Assembly (NCBI GenBank): GCA_013368375.1
Contig: JAACJP010000051.1
Location: 62,001-126,000, forward strand
DNA: 64,000 bases
Direction: 5' to 3'
Origin: Tricholomella constricta
Lineage: Eukaryota > Basidiomycota > Agaricomycetes > Agaricales > Lyophyllaceae
In this document: piece by piece, positions 10,445 to 23,077 of the stretch
How positions within the stretch are numbered: the stretch's first letter is position 1
Layout: every line of letters begins with the position of its first letter
Position numbers and translations under genes: made by a program
The notes under the pieces: generated by a model
What the model was told of the DNA's origin: nothing
Database searches by the model: none
What the model saw: only the letters and a program-made list of their open reading frames with translations

Positions 10445-13400
10445 CTAGCCGGGTATACGAGCGTGCACCACCGTCCTACATATATGTCCTGGCACAGGAT
10501 CATGAACGGCATACTTTGACAGAAGGGCGACGAATTTAGTGAGGTGTTCAGCGACCCATCTCTGAAAATGCGGCTCAGATGGTCCAAGCCAAAATAAAGA
10601 GGAAGGAAAGAAACACACGTTGATTGATCCCTTCCTCGCCGTCAATGGACATCCTATCATCCACCAAATCGCTCTCGTCAACCAACATGTCAGAATCGTC
10701 ATAGTCGACAGACATCTCTTCATCCAAGTCAGGACTCCCATATTTTCGCAGGGAAATCACAATCCCCTGCTTGTGTCCCAACTCGGGTGCAACATAGGTT
10801 GCATAATGCCCAGTAATTTGTGATATCTCTCGCACTATAACCTCCTCGTGGAATTCCGTGCTCCACAGCTGCATTTTCAGCTCTGGATATGGCGAAAACG
10901 GATCCGAAACGTCCTGACTGGCAGGCCGGCGGCCACTCAAGGCAACCCAATGGGTATTCCACAGTTTAAAGATGTGAGTGATGATGCACGGAACAGAACA
11001 TCCTTTGATAAACACAGAACTGTTGCCTTGGTGGCGCTGGTAGGTCGTATAGATAACCCCCTGATGGTGGATGAAAGTGCGAAAGTGAGTAGTGTGCGGA
11101 ATACACTTGCTGTGGCTGACGTGGATGCTCAGAGCAGAACTGATATCTCCTGGCATGCTGGTCTTGTTGATAGCAGGAGATGTCTCCAAATCATCATTGG
11201 CCTCATCATCAGCGTCATCGGTGGGTAGTAAAAGGTCTGCAGACAGAATTCCGTGATCCTGTAGGCGGACAAATTCCTGGAAAAGGTGGGCTCTTTGACG
11301 TATAACCTCCGGCGTGGTTGATTTCAGGAAGAGGCCCCTGAAATTCGCTGTACGATGCCATGTCCGTAGAATTGTCTCCTCGTATTCGCCTACGGGAAAC
11401 ATGGCAGAGATCAGGCATCCGAAGATCATACAGGGGAAGTTGAAAGATACCTGGCTTGTAGTTGGTGGTAATCCTTTGCATCATCCCGATCAAACGTTCA
11501 TATGGGAATGCCCACCATCCAGGGGCGGGACCATACATTTCCAAAAACTCGTGAACGTGCATGGCCATGTGGTGATTTTGGACCGGTTTGTAGTCTGGGA
11601 AGATCTCTTGTAAGATCCTACGATAGTCCGTCATAAGCGCCAGGTAACGAGCACTGTGACGTGCAGATGTTTCCCGAGATGAAGCTACATTGACAGCTGA
11701 AAAGAGGAGGAGGGTTGCATGAAGTAGCTCCACACGGTCAACCTCCTCGTCCGAAGGATAGAGTGGGAGGGGCTTCTGATCATGAGGATCACGATTCAAA
11801 GATAATTGGTCAATATCGATGTCACCGGCTGAGATCTGGAGTGCCCTGGTTTTCGCCTGTTGTGACCAGAGGCAAACAAGGGCCACAGGGAGGTATAGAA
11901 GTCCTGCTATACGCCATTCGTCAGATTTGAGCTTCTGACCTCTAGAGGACAACTCTGGAGGTATGCGCGTCAACCACGAGGGTTTATCAATTCTTCGGAT
12001 GACACCTCCGATAAAAGTCATCTCCTCCTTCGTGAACAAGCAGCCATGGCTGGAAACAATGGGTTCCTCCTTTTGCTGCAATCGCTGTAGAAAATGGGGG
12101 GTAAATGAATGGCCAAATTCAGGAAGACACTCTGAGCTTACCCATCGCAGGATAACATCACTGTAGGCCTTTCTTGTGAGGGCCTGAACTTTCTGCTGCC
12201 GCGGCTCACAGCCGAGGCCACGGGAAATATACAGCAAAGAATTGAAGTGAGTAGAATCTGCTATCCGATCCACCATTTTCTGGAATTTAGGACCAACGGG
12301 TTGATCAAAATCCAGCGGCTTGGACAGTTTTGAAATCAACCTGCGGATACTGGTTTGTTCCTTTTGTTTTCCTGGCAATGGATTGGAGTCGGATGGGGAT
12401 ATATGAATGCGTACGCCATGACGGGGTCCATCAGAATGCTTGTGTTTTCCAGGGTAACCAATGATCCTCTCAACATGTTCATGTATCAGACCCAGATAGA
12501 GATTATGCATCAGGTCCACTATCAGAAAGCGGGTGGGGTCATAGTATGGAAGACGCAGGAGTTCGGTGGATCGCAAACCTGATTGCTTGAAGGACTGCGC
12601 TGCCTCATCTGCAGATGCTGCTCCAGCAAATTTCCCAGCCCATGATCGACATTCAGGCCCTGTGCGCATTTTCCATTTGTCGTATTGGTAGTCCGCATAT
12701 GTGTCCTTGGCCAGGGTGCACCAGCACCTCGAGCAGAAGAGATTTGCTGAAGCAGCTGCAAAGCCCCCGATCTTCCGTGCAGCTGGTAGATCACTGATGA
12801 CAAGGAGAATTGCACAAAGGATCATCCGCCCTAGAGCATACTTGCAGGTTTTTTCGAAGAAGACGCCGGTCCACAAATGTTCGAACGCATCAACGATCGG
12901 TTTGAGATAGGGGTTTATAGCGTCAAGAGCTGGCTCTCGTGGACCAGGAATGATCATGGTGTATGTATTTTCAGGAAGATATCGTTCTGTGATGGGAATA
13001 TTGAGGCAGGTGAGAGTGATGAGGCCAACCGACTTTTGCTTTTTCCCGACCTTCACCCCGTCAGGGCTGAAAAAGTCAAAGCTGAGCGCAAAGAGATAGC
13101 GCCCGGCATTTAGGCTGCCAGACCGGCTGAAGTGCTTCCCATCAGGGCCCTTGAAGCTTTGGGCCATTGAGCCATGGAATAGGTCAGTCAACCGCCCATC
13201 AGCGGGGAGCGCCAGTTTGTCCCAGGCGCTGTCCATTTTCTCCTCGTAGCCGGAACGTGATAGCAAGCCCCCGAGCCAATCATTGAAGTGGAAGACAATA
13301 TATTGGCGAATCGGCACCTTGATCCTGATCCTTGCTTTTCCTGTGGTCTGTGGACGGACAAGAAGTTCCTTGCAGGAATTTCCATAACGACGGGACTGGC

Positions 13401-14434
13401 AGCGTTCGGGATACAGCGGGATGGAGTTTATGATTGTGGGTGCATGGATGTGGTGACAGCGAGGGCAGGATGCGTAGACCGTGTATTTTCTGTCTAGATG
13501 AAATCCATCTATGACAGCCCGTATGTCACGGGGAAATTTGTCCAGAGTGGCGGTAATACGGATAGGAAGGATGGCTTTCACCATGCACAGTGTACACATG
13601 ATGACTTGATGGCACATGATGAATAGCCAGCGGGTTCCGCGGCGAGGAAGGCGAAGGATCAAGTGGCAAGCAGTGATCATCAGAAACACCAGTTGAACCA
13701 CGGGAAGTGTGTTCTCGAAGATTGGACGGAAGTGTTCCTCTATCGATTACCGGTGATCAACAGAAAATCAAAGAATCAGGTCTCCAAATCCACTCACTAG
13801 TGTCGTATACAGAAGTCCCATGCTTGCGTTCCACAACCCGTCGTTGAGCCTCTTGCTGCCAGGTATCCTGGGAGCTGATTATATATGCCTTGGTTGTTTT
13901 GAGCCTCTCGTATGCCTGCTGATACACTGCTGAAACTGCAGGGACTGTGACCTTGGAAATGGTACTAAGATTGAGAGACTCGGTGTCAAGGAGCAGCTGG
14001 AGACCTCCAAGAGCTTGGAGATTTTCCAAAATGTGCTGATCCTGTGCAGTAGCGGTGGACATTCCTACCGTTTCCGCCCTCTTGGATAGGGACTCTATAG
14101 CCTCTAGCGCATCACTGGCATGCTGCACCATCTTTCGCGACCTTTCAATCGCAAAACGACCACGATGAGTGGGTGTCCCAACAGCGCCTGGAATATTGGC
14201 TGCGTCAGTGGAGGCAGAAATCCGATCCACTGCAGCTGCAAGAGTAGCATCATGGTGGAGTTTTGCTCCAGCATCGCGGGCGTTAATGCGGCCGATGGCA
14301 GCGGTTTCCTTGTCGAGCTTTGTGTGTGCAGCAAGAGTGCGCTGATTGACAAGGAAGCCAGCTCTACCATCCGAGGTGGTGTTATTTTTGCAACCATGAG
14401 ATGTGCAAGTACATAGCTGCAACGGGCGATTCAT
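10445..14434 (-). CDS. Tnp2-like (CACTA/EnSpm superfamily) transposase, multi-exon
   Basis: The start codon is at 14434. Exon 1 (to 13798) opens with CTCTSHGCKNNTTSDGRAGF, a Cys/His N-terminus typical of basidiomycete copies. The intron 13797-13740 (GTGAGT..ATAG) joins YDT to EHFRPIFENTLPVVQ. The long exon to about 11450 carries the Tnp2 landmarks: CPRCHHIH, FHFNDWLGG, LFALSFDFFSPDG, TMIIPGPREPALDAINPYLK, ISDLPAARKIGG, CSRCWCTL, VDLMHNLYLGLI and HMAMHVHEFLEMYG. An in-frame GTAAGC..CTACAG intron lies near 12145-12085. Another intron (GTATCT..CCGTAG) precedes GEYEETILRTWHRTANFRG near 11400. The 3' end is less certain: the last small exon probably ends at 10445. No stop interrupts the long exon, so the gene may be functional. 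Terminal repeats were not located. Confidence 0.8.
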
Positions 14435-15199
14435 ACAAGTGGAGGGCTGTTGTGGTTGAGAACAAAGAGAAGTTAAGCGGGCCGAGGGAACCCGGCGGAA
14501 TAAGCCGACGTCTTGATAGATCAACCCACACAAGGTTATATTCTAGAACTTCAACGTACGAACTGTCGGACTCAGAGCCATTCAAGTACCTCCTAACAAG
14601 CCATCCCTCGCTCCGCATCGGGATTATGTGGTCCGGGTCTCCGTTGTTCAAGACATCCCTGGCTCCGTTTCGGGACTCTATAGTTCGGGCCTCCCTTGTT
14701 CTCCCCTCAAGGTTCCCTTTCGTGGATACCACAAATCCGACCGTACGAAAGCAGGTCATAAGAATAATGATACGAGAGATATCAGGAGCAGGCGGCGTAC
14801 CTCTAACAATGCAGCGAACAGCACATCGTACAAATAAGGGCGCTGACGACTGCACCGACGGTTATACACCAGTACTAATGAACAGGGTATGGACGGACAT
14901 CTGAATTTTGGATAGAGAAAGGTTATAACCTGTTATAACCACTGGATGAATGCATGCCCTTTTCTGGCTGATCGAGCGCATTGTACCTGTTGGACATCCA
15001 AGTGCTTACAAATCGGTGGCGCTTCCAGAAGGGGAAGCAATCAGTGCCTGGATCCAAAATCACTCGGAGCGCCCTCTGAGTGCGCCTTCATCGACTTGCA
15101 GGTGCGCCAAGATTGAAGCTCTATGTACAATTGGTGGGCTGTGGTTGAGAACAAAGATCAGGCTGGGGGACACAACTAGTATAACTTGTAAGCTACAGG
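14435..15199. other. Spacer upstream of the Tnp2-like gene
   Basis: No supported gene. A 20-bp-class direct repeat (GGTTGAGAACAAAGA with flanks) occurs near 14450 and 15142. Confidence 0.35.
14921..14940. repeat. Perfect 9-bp-arm palindrome
   Basis: GGTTATAAC and GTTATAACC are separated by two bases, about 490 bp upstream of the Tnp2-like start codon. It could be a transposase binding site or an end fragment. No partner copy was found. Confidence 0.6.
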
Positions 15200-16401
15200 T
15201 TAAATAACGAAACCCTGGAGGGCCTCCAACACTTCGTCAAGGTGAGGCATCACAAGCTTCTTGGACTTGTGACCGCCCTTACAACGAAACGGGCAGGACC
15301 GGTTGTGGCTATACCATCTCTTTATACAGCTGGCACAGGCTATATGTTGACATCCAAGCCTAAGCCGATGTGGATGTTCATAAATGCTTTTCCCTGGCGT
15401 AACAAGTGGGGAGTCACCCACACAACCGGATTCATGACACGCTCCTGGCAAATGGGGCATGAGAGCAAATTGGAGGAAGCGTTGACGATCTGAATGATTT
15501 ATCAGAACTCGAGCATCAAGCTACCACAAAAATTCCAACTACGCACCGGAAGAAGTATGTTCTGCCGTTCTTGGTTGGCAAGATTGAGCTTCAAGTTGGG
15601 AAGTTGGTGAGTAGAAGCTCTCGGTGAGCGATATTTGGAGACTGATATGTTTTCTCATACCCTTTCCGACAAGTCTTGATTCCTGGCTTCCAGGCCATCG
15701 ATAACGCCTTGTAAGTCCTATGACAGGTCAACTATCAGTCACGGACACTGGACGATCAAAACTGACCTCAACGAGCGCATCCCTCCCTTCCAGTTCCTAA
15801 AGGCAATGATATGAGTTTATGGGATGGAAACGATTGAGCTCACTGATTGATACGTCTTCTTTGCCTGAAGCGAAGAAAGAATCGAAGCCGAAAGTGCCTC
15901 ATGAGCTGTAGGGCACCGATTGACATCCTCAATTCGTGAGACGAATTCTGACACGCACCTTGGGTAAGCCTGTTTTCGGAACTCCGAACGGCCTCAGCCT
16001 CCTGCAAAATATTTAAAAAGCGTTATGATTTTCAAGTGGGATGACGTACACAGTCGAACTTAGTTTGGAGTTCTTCCAGCGATTCTCGCAGCTGAACAAC
16101 TTCTGCGATGTGTTGTTTTTCTGCCTCTTCACTGGCAGCCTTTAACTTAAGCAGTTCTACCAGATGGGTCTGTAAAAAAAGTCAACAAAAGGGTACGAGT
16201 GAAAGTCGAAACACTTGCATTGTTGGGAGCGTCACTGTCGTGGTCAGCCTGTGTCGCGATGTTTCGATTCAAGTCTTCAATGCCATCCTGGACAGTCATA
16301 ATATGCAGTTCATCTTGCGTCCAACCAAGCCGCCTTTGGCGAAAGGATTCGAAAATGGTGTAGCGCTTGGATTTCTGTCTGACTGTGTGAGCTGGGGGCA
16401 T
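15200..16401 (-). CDS. Coiled-coil RING-finger protein (putative E3 ubiquitin ligase)
   Basis: The start codon is at 16401 (MPPAHTVRQKSKRYTIFE). The introns I can place keep the frame: GTGTTTCG..TTACAG after NNA near 16217-16170, one near 16050, one or more small introns, and GTGGGTGA..GCTTAG inside the RING near 15414-15355. The middle part (LKAASEEAEKQHIAEVVQLR) looks helical and coiled-coil. The C-terminal exons give LSCPICQERVMNPVV then LGCQHIACASCIKRWYSHN and CPFRC. This is the Cys-x2-Cys .. Cys-x-His-x2-Cys-x2-Cys .. Cys-x2-Cys zinc pattern of a RING domain. RING proteins bring E2 enzymes to substrates; the substrate here is unknown. The gene lies between transposon genes and may be lineage-expanded. 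Middle exons are uncertain. Confidence 0.65.
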
Positions 16402-18027
16402 GATTCAAAGAAAGATGATGTCGATACAATGGAGCAGGAGCAACCTTATATAGAGGAAAATTCAAAGACTGAGCAGGGACAGCATTCCGTCCTTCAAAGA
16501 TGACTCTGAAAGGTAACTTTGAAAGGACTGGGTGAAACCAGACGTGCGTAGTACATTGAAAGAAACTGAGCTGACTAATATGACGTTGCATCAGGTCGTC
16601 AAAACAAAAAAGAAACAAAGGCAGGCACTCTCCCTGGGCTGTCGTGCAGCTGGCGTGCACACGTCGCTCACCGCCCAGCTGTCACGCACCCATCGCTCAT
16701 TCTGGCCCAACTGTCGCGCCGCCGTTGCGCAATCTCCTGTCGCGAAATTTTTGTGCACTTAAGCGTACCGGCAGCGCGGGCCGGTTCATCAAACGCGGAA
16801 GCAAATTAACGATAGATCACAATATGTATTGTATTTGACAGACAAGAAGGCATCAAGTCGAAAAAGGTATCTAGAGATGTTATACAAGTACAAGTACAGT
16901 TTCGTAGTTAGCGTTGTCGGGTATTCAAAATAAAGTTTCGTGAATGACGTAGAGTACTCACCTTACATAAACCTGTGGTAGGCGGAAGTATTGATGGCAC
17001 TCAAATCCCTTCCAATTGTAAGCGTGGTTCGGGTAGATAACCCTCGTCATGTTGTGCGAACCGTGGGATGTCTGGTGGCGCAACTCCCGTCGAATAGATC
17101 GATCCACGTTATAAAGCCACACGTCGTCTTTTAATCCATACTGCTGCAGATCGAATACGAGTGACCGCCGCCCGTTTGGTTCGAATCCGTGGACGGTGAC
17201 ATGTTGGTCACCGTTCGAATGATGCGAGTTGCGATAAGTACGACAACGTCCTGACGTTCTAATTTATAAACACCAACTCCTCACACACTGTTACACTAAC
17301 TTGCCGGAAGCCCAAGTGAGATTAGATTACTCTCCAGCTCTGGACCGGCGCCTCTCTCCCAACCACGAGGGCCGAGTCCCTGCGTGCAAAGGTGCCCTGT
17401 GGTTCGTCAACGCCGGCACCCAAGGTCGAGGTGGAGATTGTGGGTGAGCCCACAGGTCAGGAAAACGAGCACGAGGGCGAGCGAGCACCAGCGCGTCGCT
17501 CCTCTGCCCCCATCTCCTCCTCCCCTTAAAGGCCCAGCTCCCTCACAGTGCGCGTCTCCTGAGCCTCTCCCTCCGCCTGCTACTCTAACACAGGTCATTT
17601 CGACGACCGATCTCGCCCTCATCACGCTCTCCATCCCCAGTCTCAGCAGGCCCGACTCCCACGTCGCTTCCCTCACCTCCTTGGGCATGACCCACCCCCT
17701 GCGCGCCGCCCACATCGCGAAGCAGACCATCACAGTCCCGCTGTGCAGTCTCGCCCGGCTGTCGAGAGAACTTTGCGCACTCTTACGCAATTCTTGCTCT
17801 CGAAGAGCTGTCGGGCACTCTAACGCAGCTCTCACACAACTGTCGCTCACCTGTCGTGCACCAGTCTAACTTCCCAGCAGATCAGCTTTGAATTGGTGGT
17901 AAAAACGATACTACTGATAGACTAAATCTACGTGTATGAGTAGCCCATAAATTACAGCAGAAGAGTGCTCTAGAGACTGATTGTACTGTCAATGATATTT
18001 GGTGGTGAGAAGCAAGGGTGAGGAAAG
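16402..18027. other. Gene-poor stretch with scattered CTGTCGCRC-type repeats
   Basis: Around 16640-16740 and 17745-17870 the words CAGCTGTC, CTGTCGCGC and GTCGTGCA recur in imperfect copies, suggesting the same degenerate repeat family. The open frame at 17384-17869 is Pro/Ser-rich and unsupported. A GGTTCGAATCC word near 17180 resembles a tRNA B box but has no A box or cloverleaf. Confidence 0.4.
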
Positions 18028-19620
18028 CTAGGTGGTCACAAAGTGGATATAGAGGGCCATGACCAGGAAGATCGTCAGAGTAAATGCGTTTTGCACGCTC
18101 ATCAGTGTGCTGTACAAAGATGGCTGGGCGATTTTCCTTTCCTGAAATTGAGTGGGTGGGATAATAACCGGCGGCTTTCAAAGCAATCAGAGAGTTGTAC
18201 GGGAGAAGAGTGTGTTACTCACATCCTTGCGCCATATGAATATACGCGAAGATTGCGCAGTAGTGCCCCCAACAATGATATGCGCACCGCCCGGAATAGA
18301 AACTGATGCGACGGTCTGTATTTTGTCCGCTTAGGGGGGTATATTGAGGTCAGCCTGATACCACATAGTTGGGCTCATAAAACGCGTACTGATATTGGTG
18401 GAGTCCACTTGGGCAATTAAGGTGTCCACGGTTTTGCCGGAAGTCACGTCGAAAACAACGACTCTGCCGTCATCACTGCCCCCCACACCATATGCGGCGG
18501 TTTCAGCAAATGTGCATTGAGTGGCCCAACGGCGCACGGAAGTGACGGTAGAAGAAGCGTAGGGACTCCGGGAAGGGAATTTATAAAGGTCGAAAGCACC
18601 TGTGTTGAGGTTGCTGACGATAAGACGGCGTCTGTCGGGGGAGAGGCATGCACTCCCACTGGAAACCTGGTCAGATCGTATCAGTGTAGAGAGACAGAAA
18701 ATGCACATTCCACCAACGCCCAGAGCTGTTGTGTGGGGCTTGTATGATCCTCCAGTCTGAGAATAAAAACAATTCCTGCGGACATGGTAAGAGGAGTGGG
18801 ATCCACAAATGTTAGATATCACATACATGACACCGTCATTCAAACCAAAGACCACAAATCGCGCATTGGTATTTCCGACAAAGTGAAGGCTCCGGGGAAT
18901 TGTGCCCACACTAATCTTGTACATGTGGTACAGAGTGACTTGGAAGCGTCAGTGAGTTTGTATGCGATCCGGAATAACAGAAACTTACTGCCTCTCACTG
19001 AGGCCAAGAGCACCTGGTGATCTTGACTGCCTACAGCGACCCTCTGGTTCAACCTGTCATAGGCCAAGCTTTCTATCGGTACATCGTAGGTGAATGCGCA
19101 GAAGGTCTGGGCGTCGAATTGGGCAAACCACTGTTCAGGAGGATCAGAAGCAATAATAAAGAGGCAAGGCAAATTGTTTTACGCACAGGAACAACAACGT
19201 CCCTAACCAGCGAAACAGTATAAACCAACCCTCTTCCTGTTCCGACTGCGATTGAGATGGTTCCATCAGGCTCATTTTGCATGCATTTCATGTCGGTAAT
19301 CTGGCCCCATTCCTGTTGATGTATGGTTTGCTCGCATCTGGGGGGGTCGCCAAGAGACCAGACACGTAGACAACCATCGTCCCCTGATGGATCGTAAGTG
19401 AGTTGTGAGAACAGAGTTGAGTTGGAACACGTACCTCCAGAGACTAAGATTGACCCTTCCCGCAGAAACAAAAGAGCGTTAACTGCACCAGTGCCACCAT
19501 TTAAATGGCTGACTTGTTGATACTAGAGGACTGAACATCAGCATTTTCCCGTTGGCTACCTGTTGAGGACGTACTGAGGCTGCCATCGATGTTGTCGATA
19601 GAACGTTGCCAAATGGCCAT
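18028..19620 (-). CDS. WD40-like repeat protein with C-terminal membrane segment
   Basis: The probable start is at 19620 (MAIWQRSIDNIDG). About eight exons follow, with small GT-AG introns. One near 19437-19394 restores a WD-type blade, ILVSGG then DDGCLRVWSL. Further blades include PIESLAYDRLNQRVAVGSQD, ARFVVFGLNDGVMYVI, CLSPDRRRLIVSNLNTG and AAYGVGGSDDGRVVVFDV. The last exons read SIPGGAHIIVGGTTAQSSRI and then a hydrophobic LTIFLVMALYIHFV before the TAG at 18028-18030, so the C-terminus may be membrane-anchored. WD40 propellers serve as protein-binding platforms; no specific partner is evident. The gene has no visible lesion. Confidence 0.7.
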
Positions 19621-19994
19621 GCTCTTATGAATAGCCCCGCCCGACTCTTCTCACGACAAGGGAAAGAACAAAGAATTGATCTGGAGCACAGCTTGAACAA
19701 AGGCCCCCTGACGTGATGTCAAAGCCAGAAAACCAATCAAATGACGTCAGAAAAGTTGAAAGGACTGTTGAGCACTCAGAAAGCTGCCATGAAAGGTGCC
19801 ATGGCGATAAAAGCGACAGCTTATACACAAAGACCTGCAGAAAGGACTCTTGAATGCACAGAAAAAAGGGTTTTTGTGTCAAAGAAGACTCTGAGAGAAG
19901 AAAGGGAATTTGAGCGACATCTATGAGAGCGCAAGTCCACAATCAGGGACTATATAATATGTCGCTGAAGGCGCGATGATCGACACAGTTAACA

Positions 19995-21186
19995 ATGCCA
20001 CCCCGCAATCACGTCTCTTACCTCCCTCTCATAACGGCCCGCATCAACTTTCATCCCAGCAGTCAACCTGCCCTCCCCATCATTACCCCCAGAGTCGAGT
20101 ACACTGCTACGGACTTTAGACGCGTTGGAGGGGGAGACGTCAGCGACCGAGGGTCTATCTCACCACCGCCTGAGCAAATCCTACGCTATTCACCCCAGAG
20201 TTCGCCGCCGCCGGAACATATCCCCAGACCAGCCAGAGAACACAGCTCGCCGTCGCCGGAACATATACCCAGACGTCGACCAGCCGCTTTACCTAGGGAA
20301 GACAGCTCACCGCCACCTGAACATATCCCCAGACATAGCCCAGTCGCCTCACCAAGAGAAGACAGGAGCGATGAAGAGTCTGTCTCATCGCAACCCAGAG
20401 GAGCGTACAGCGAGACAGAATCTGTCACACCATCCCCAGACCAAATCCACATTCGTCGACGTCACGCTTCCCCACTGACTACGCAACACATTCCTCGACG
20501 TCGTCAAAGAGAGATCACACCACACGAGCAAGACGCTCACACTGGCGACTCTGGGCGTCACGCTGGACCATCGACTGAACAAGGCACACGGACACCTGGA
20601 CGTCGTCTTTGGAAGGGAAAGAAGATACATAAGCCAGCAGGCGAGCCTGGGAGACCCAAATCAGGTGGTTACTGTGTTGACGACGAACTGTTGTCCTATG
20701 GATGGTCTAGCGATGCTATCAAGGAATTAAATGTAAGGTCTCTCAGTTGAATGATTGGAAGGCAAACTGACCAAGCACAAAAAAATTACAGGAAGCAGTG
20801 AGAGAGGAGGCGCGTAAGACTCTGAGTATGGAGACGACTTATAGCCGGCAGAGTGCAGCTGCTGTTGACATGATATGTGACCAGGTCAGTCATTACACGA
20901 TCATTGCTGATAGGCTCTCCACTTACTAGACTTAACATTTCAGATGGAGGAGCGATGGCCTGAGTTAGGAGACTATACACAATGCTGGCCTGTGCGCGGC
21001 ATGTTGAAACTTGTATTGAAGTACGGGTGTCAGGCATCACGACGTAAAATGGCCAAAGCTCCGGTCAGGGGGGGAGTCCACTGGTGTGAGTTGTCCTTTA
21101 GGAGTAGCCAGTGTCGTGAACTGGGTAGAGGTCCAAAGACGAGGATGAGATCATACTTACTTTGGGGAGTTGAGATGAGATTTTAA
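19995..21186 (+). CDS. Unknown protein with PPPEHIPR-type repeats
   Basis: Three exons: 19995-20732, 20792-20882 and 20944-21186, with GTAAGG..TTACAG and GTCAGT..TTTCAG introns. The N-terminal half contains at least five copies of a Pro-Glu motif (SPPPEQILR, SPPPEHIPR, SPSPEHIPR), separated by basic and acidic spacers. The C-terminal part is helical, with EEARKTLSMETTYSRQS followed by WPVRGMLKLVLKY. I do not recognise the domain. The repeat-containing half is probably disordered. The final exon may read past a missed splice site, so the C-terminus is uncertain. It lies upstream of and convergent with the Ulp1-like gene. Confidence 0.55.
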
Positions 21187-21189
21187 TTC

Positions 21190-21646
21190 CCGACTACGTT
21201 ACATCAGCAACTCAGGTAAGGGAGTTGGACGTCCAGGTGCTTACATAAGTCGGGTGGAGGAACAACTACTGGGCACTATGCATTATGTCAATTATATGGA
21301 TATATACATGTCAAGAAATATGGGGATATGAGTACAGTCATTCATCGGTCAGTGGGACACCCAAATCTTCGCAAGACGATAAAATTGTTTCAATAAACTT
21401 CTGAAATAATCGGAGCATCTCACACATAATCATACATATAGAGCATGTATTCTGCACATTTGTAGGCAGATCTATAGAGAGTTGACATAGCTGTATGTCA
21501 ATCAGTATAAAGATATGTGGGAAGTAATAGACTCAGAGATGCAGCCAATCTTTCAAAAATATCTACTGTCCCACTGAGTGATGGTGTCCCACTGACCGAT
21601 GAATGACTGTATGTGAGTTGGGTATGGTAGGATGTATCATAGCAAA
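21190..21646. other. AT-rich intergenic stretch
   Basis: The word CATACATATAG and other short AT-rich words recur. GTCAGTGGGACACC occurs near 21349 and its near-inverse GGTGTCCCACTGACC near 21584. No gene was seen. Confidence 0.4.
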
Positions 21647-22931
21647 TCTAGTCTTGACCCTTCAACAGTTCCCAGGCGAGCTGCATGCGAAGAAAATCGA
21701 CGTTGGGGCAGTTCGAAGGGATTCTGAACGCGTCTATGATCTTTTTGTGGTTGACTGTGTCCCCAGTTTGCAGATGTCGGGCGTAAAATATGGTATATAC
21801 ACCGCAATCATGCATGTTGCCCTGGAAGGGGACCTGACAGAGTCCATTGGTGTGTTCTAGGAGTCAACATGGGACCTACCGTTTCGTTCTCTTCGAATTT
21901 CCACGCCCTTGCCCCCAGAAAAGGTCCACCCAATTTCTCACCCAGTTTCACCACGAACATTGTCATTGCCTAGAATAAGTACATAAGCACACTGCATGAA
22001 CGCATGAACGGAAAACATACCCCGATCAACCTCATTTTCTCCTCCTGAATGTTCTCATCGCTTGACCTATGACGGGACTTCAAAGAGTCCAATATTCGCA
22101 AGCGTCGCGTGGAGAGATCGATCGAGAGGAGAAGCCAGTGGGAGTTCAGGTTGGTCGGGATGAGAATTCTCTTTGCTGTATCGATGCAAGCAGAAATCTG
22201 ATGCCGCACTTCAGAAGGGTGCGTGGAAGCCGACCGTGTCATGACTTACCTGCCCTTTGTTCCAAGACCAAATGCCATCCCAGCTGCAACAGGGAAACTT
22301 CAGGATGAACGTACTGGAAAAGAAGGGGGAGAGACAAAGAGTTCGACGCTTGTCGTACGGGATTATCGGATTCTGGATGAAGTGGTCGACGAGGTCGTCG
22401 CAAAGCCAGGTGCCACTTCGAAGACGTTCGATCGCTTTGCGAGGGAGGTTGTGTACTGGAGCGATGCTACATGCACGATCAACGGCCTGGGATGGTTATG
22501 AAGCCCGGCGCATGAACATTCGTAACAAAGTCACGTACCCTGGTCAAACGTTCCTCCAATCTGGACGTCCAAACGGCACTATGGGAGGTTTCCGGGTAGG
22601 ACACCACCTGCCATTTCATCCCAGGACTCCCATGTTCTCCGAGATCGTCTGCAGCACCAGGTTCATCATCACTCGCCGCCGGCGGTGGCTCCTCGTGGTC
22701 GGTAGTGTGTGTGTTGAGCCCAGAGCTCGACGCAGATTCAGCTCGATCCTGGTGTGCGAGGCGAAAGGACTTGAATTCTTGCTCCTCGTCTCGGGTGCTG
22801 GACGATTGTTGGATGAGGGTCTTGGAAGATCAACGATGTACTCACCTAAAGAGTTGGAACGGAAGGTCACCACTACTCCTTGGCTGTTTGGGAGGAGCAG
22901 ATCTAGAGCTCTTTTGTTTCCGTTTCCCCAT
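21647..22931 (-). CDS. Ulp1-like (C48 family) cysteine protease
   Basis: The start codon is at 22931 (MGKRKQKSSRSAPPKQPRS, a basic N-terminus) and the TAG stop is at 21647-21649. Exons join through GT-AG introns near 22848-22805, 22529-22478, 22249-22180, 22022-21974 and 21881-21823. The catalytic landmarks of the SUMO/deSUMOylase-like C48 fold are present: SGTWLCDDLVDHFIQN, the histidine in LNSHWLLLSIDL, the aspartate in LRILDSLK, then VPFQGNMHDCGVYTI with the oxyanion Gln and nucleophilic Cys. Such domains cleave SUMO or related tags. In plants and fungi Ulp1-like genes are also frequent transposon cargo. It is divergently transcribed from the JmjC-like gene, with 146 bp between the two start codons, so the two probably share a promoter region. 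Confidence 0.8.
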
Positions 22932-23077
22932 GGATAAAATCGACGACTTTGAGATCTGAGTAAAGATTCACAAGCTTGTTAGGCTTACATAATATAGACG
23001 TCTTACATAATCGGTTGGATTTCTCTTTGCTCGTGTCTTTACCCAGGTACCTACTTAGACGATACTACTGGATCGCA

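Noticed and set aside
9881..10519. 212-codon plus-strand open frame
   Set aside because: Overlaps the 3' end of the Tnp2-like gene on the other strand and shows no recognisable motif or splice pattern.
11215..13701. Classification of the long transposase as Plavaka
   Set aside because: The PGPREP..NPYLKP and DLPAARKIGG blocks fit the Tnp2/CACTA type better than what I know of Plavaka.
14401..14904. Overlapping open frames on both strands (167 and 157 codons)
   Set aside because: Mutually antisense, no motif, partly overlapping exon 1 of the transposase.
17150..17240. tRNA-like B box GGTTCGAATCC
   Set aside because: No A box at the right distance and no cloverleaf or acceptor stem can be drawn.
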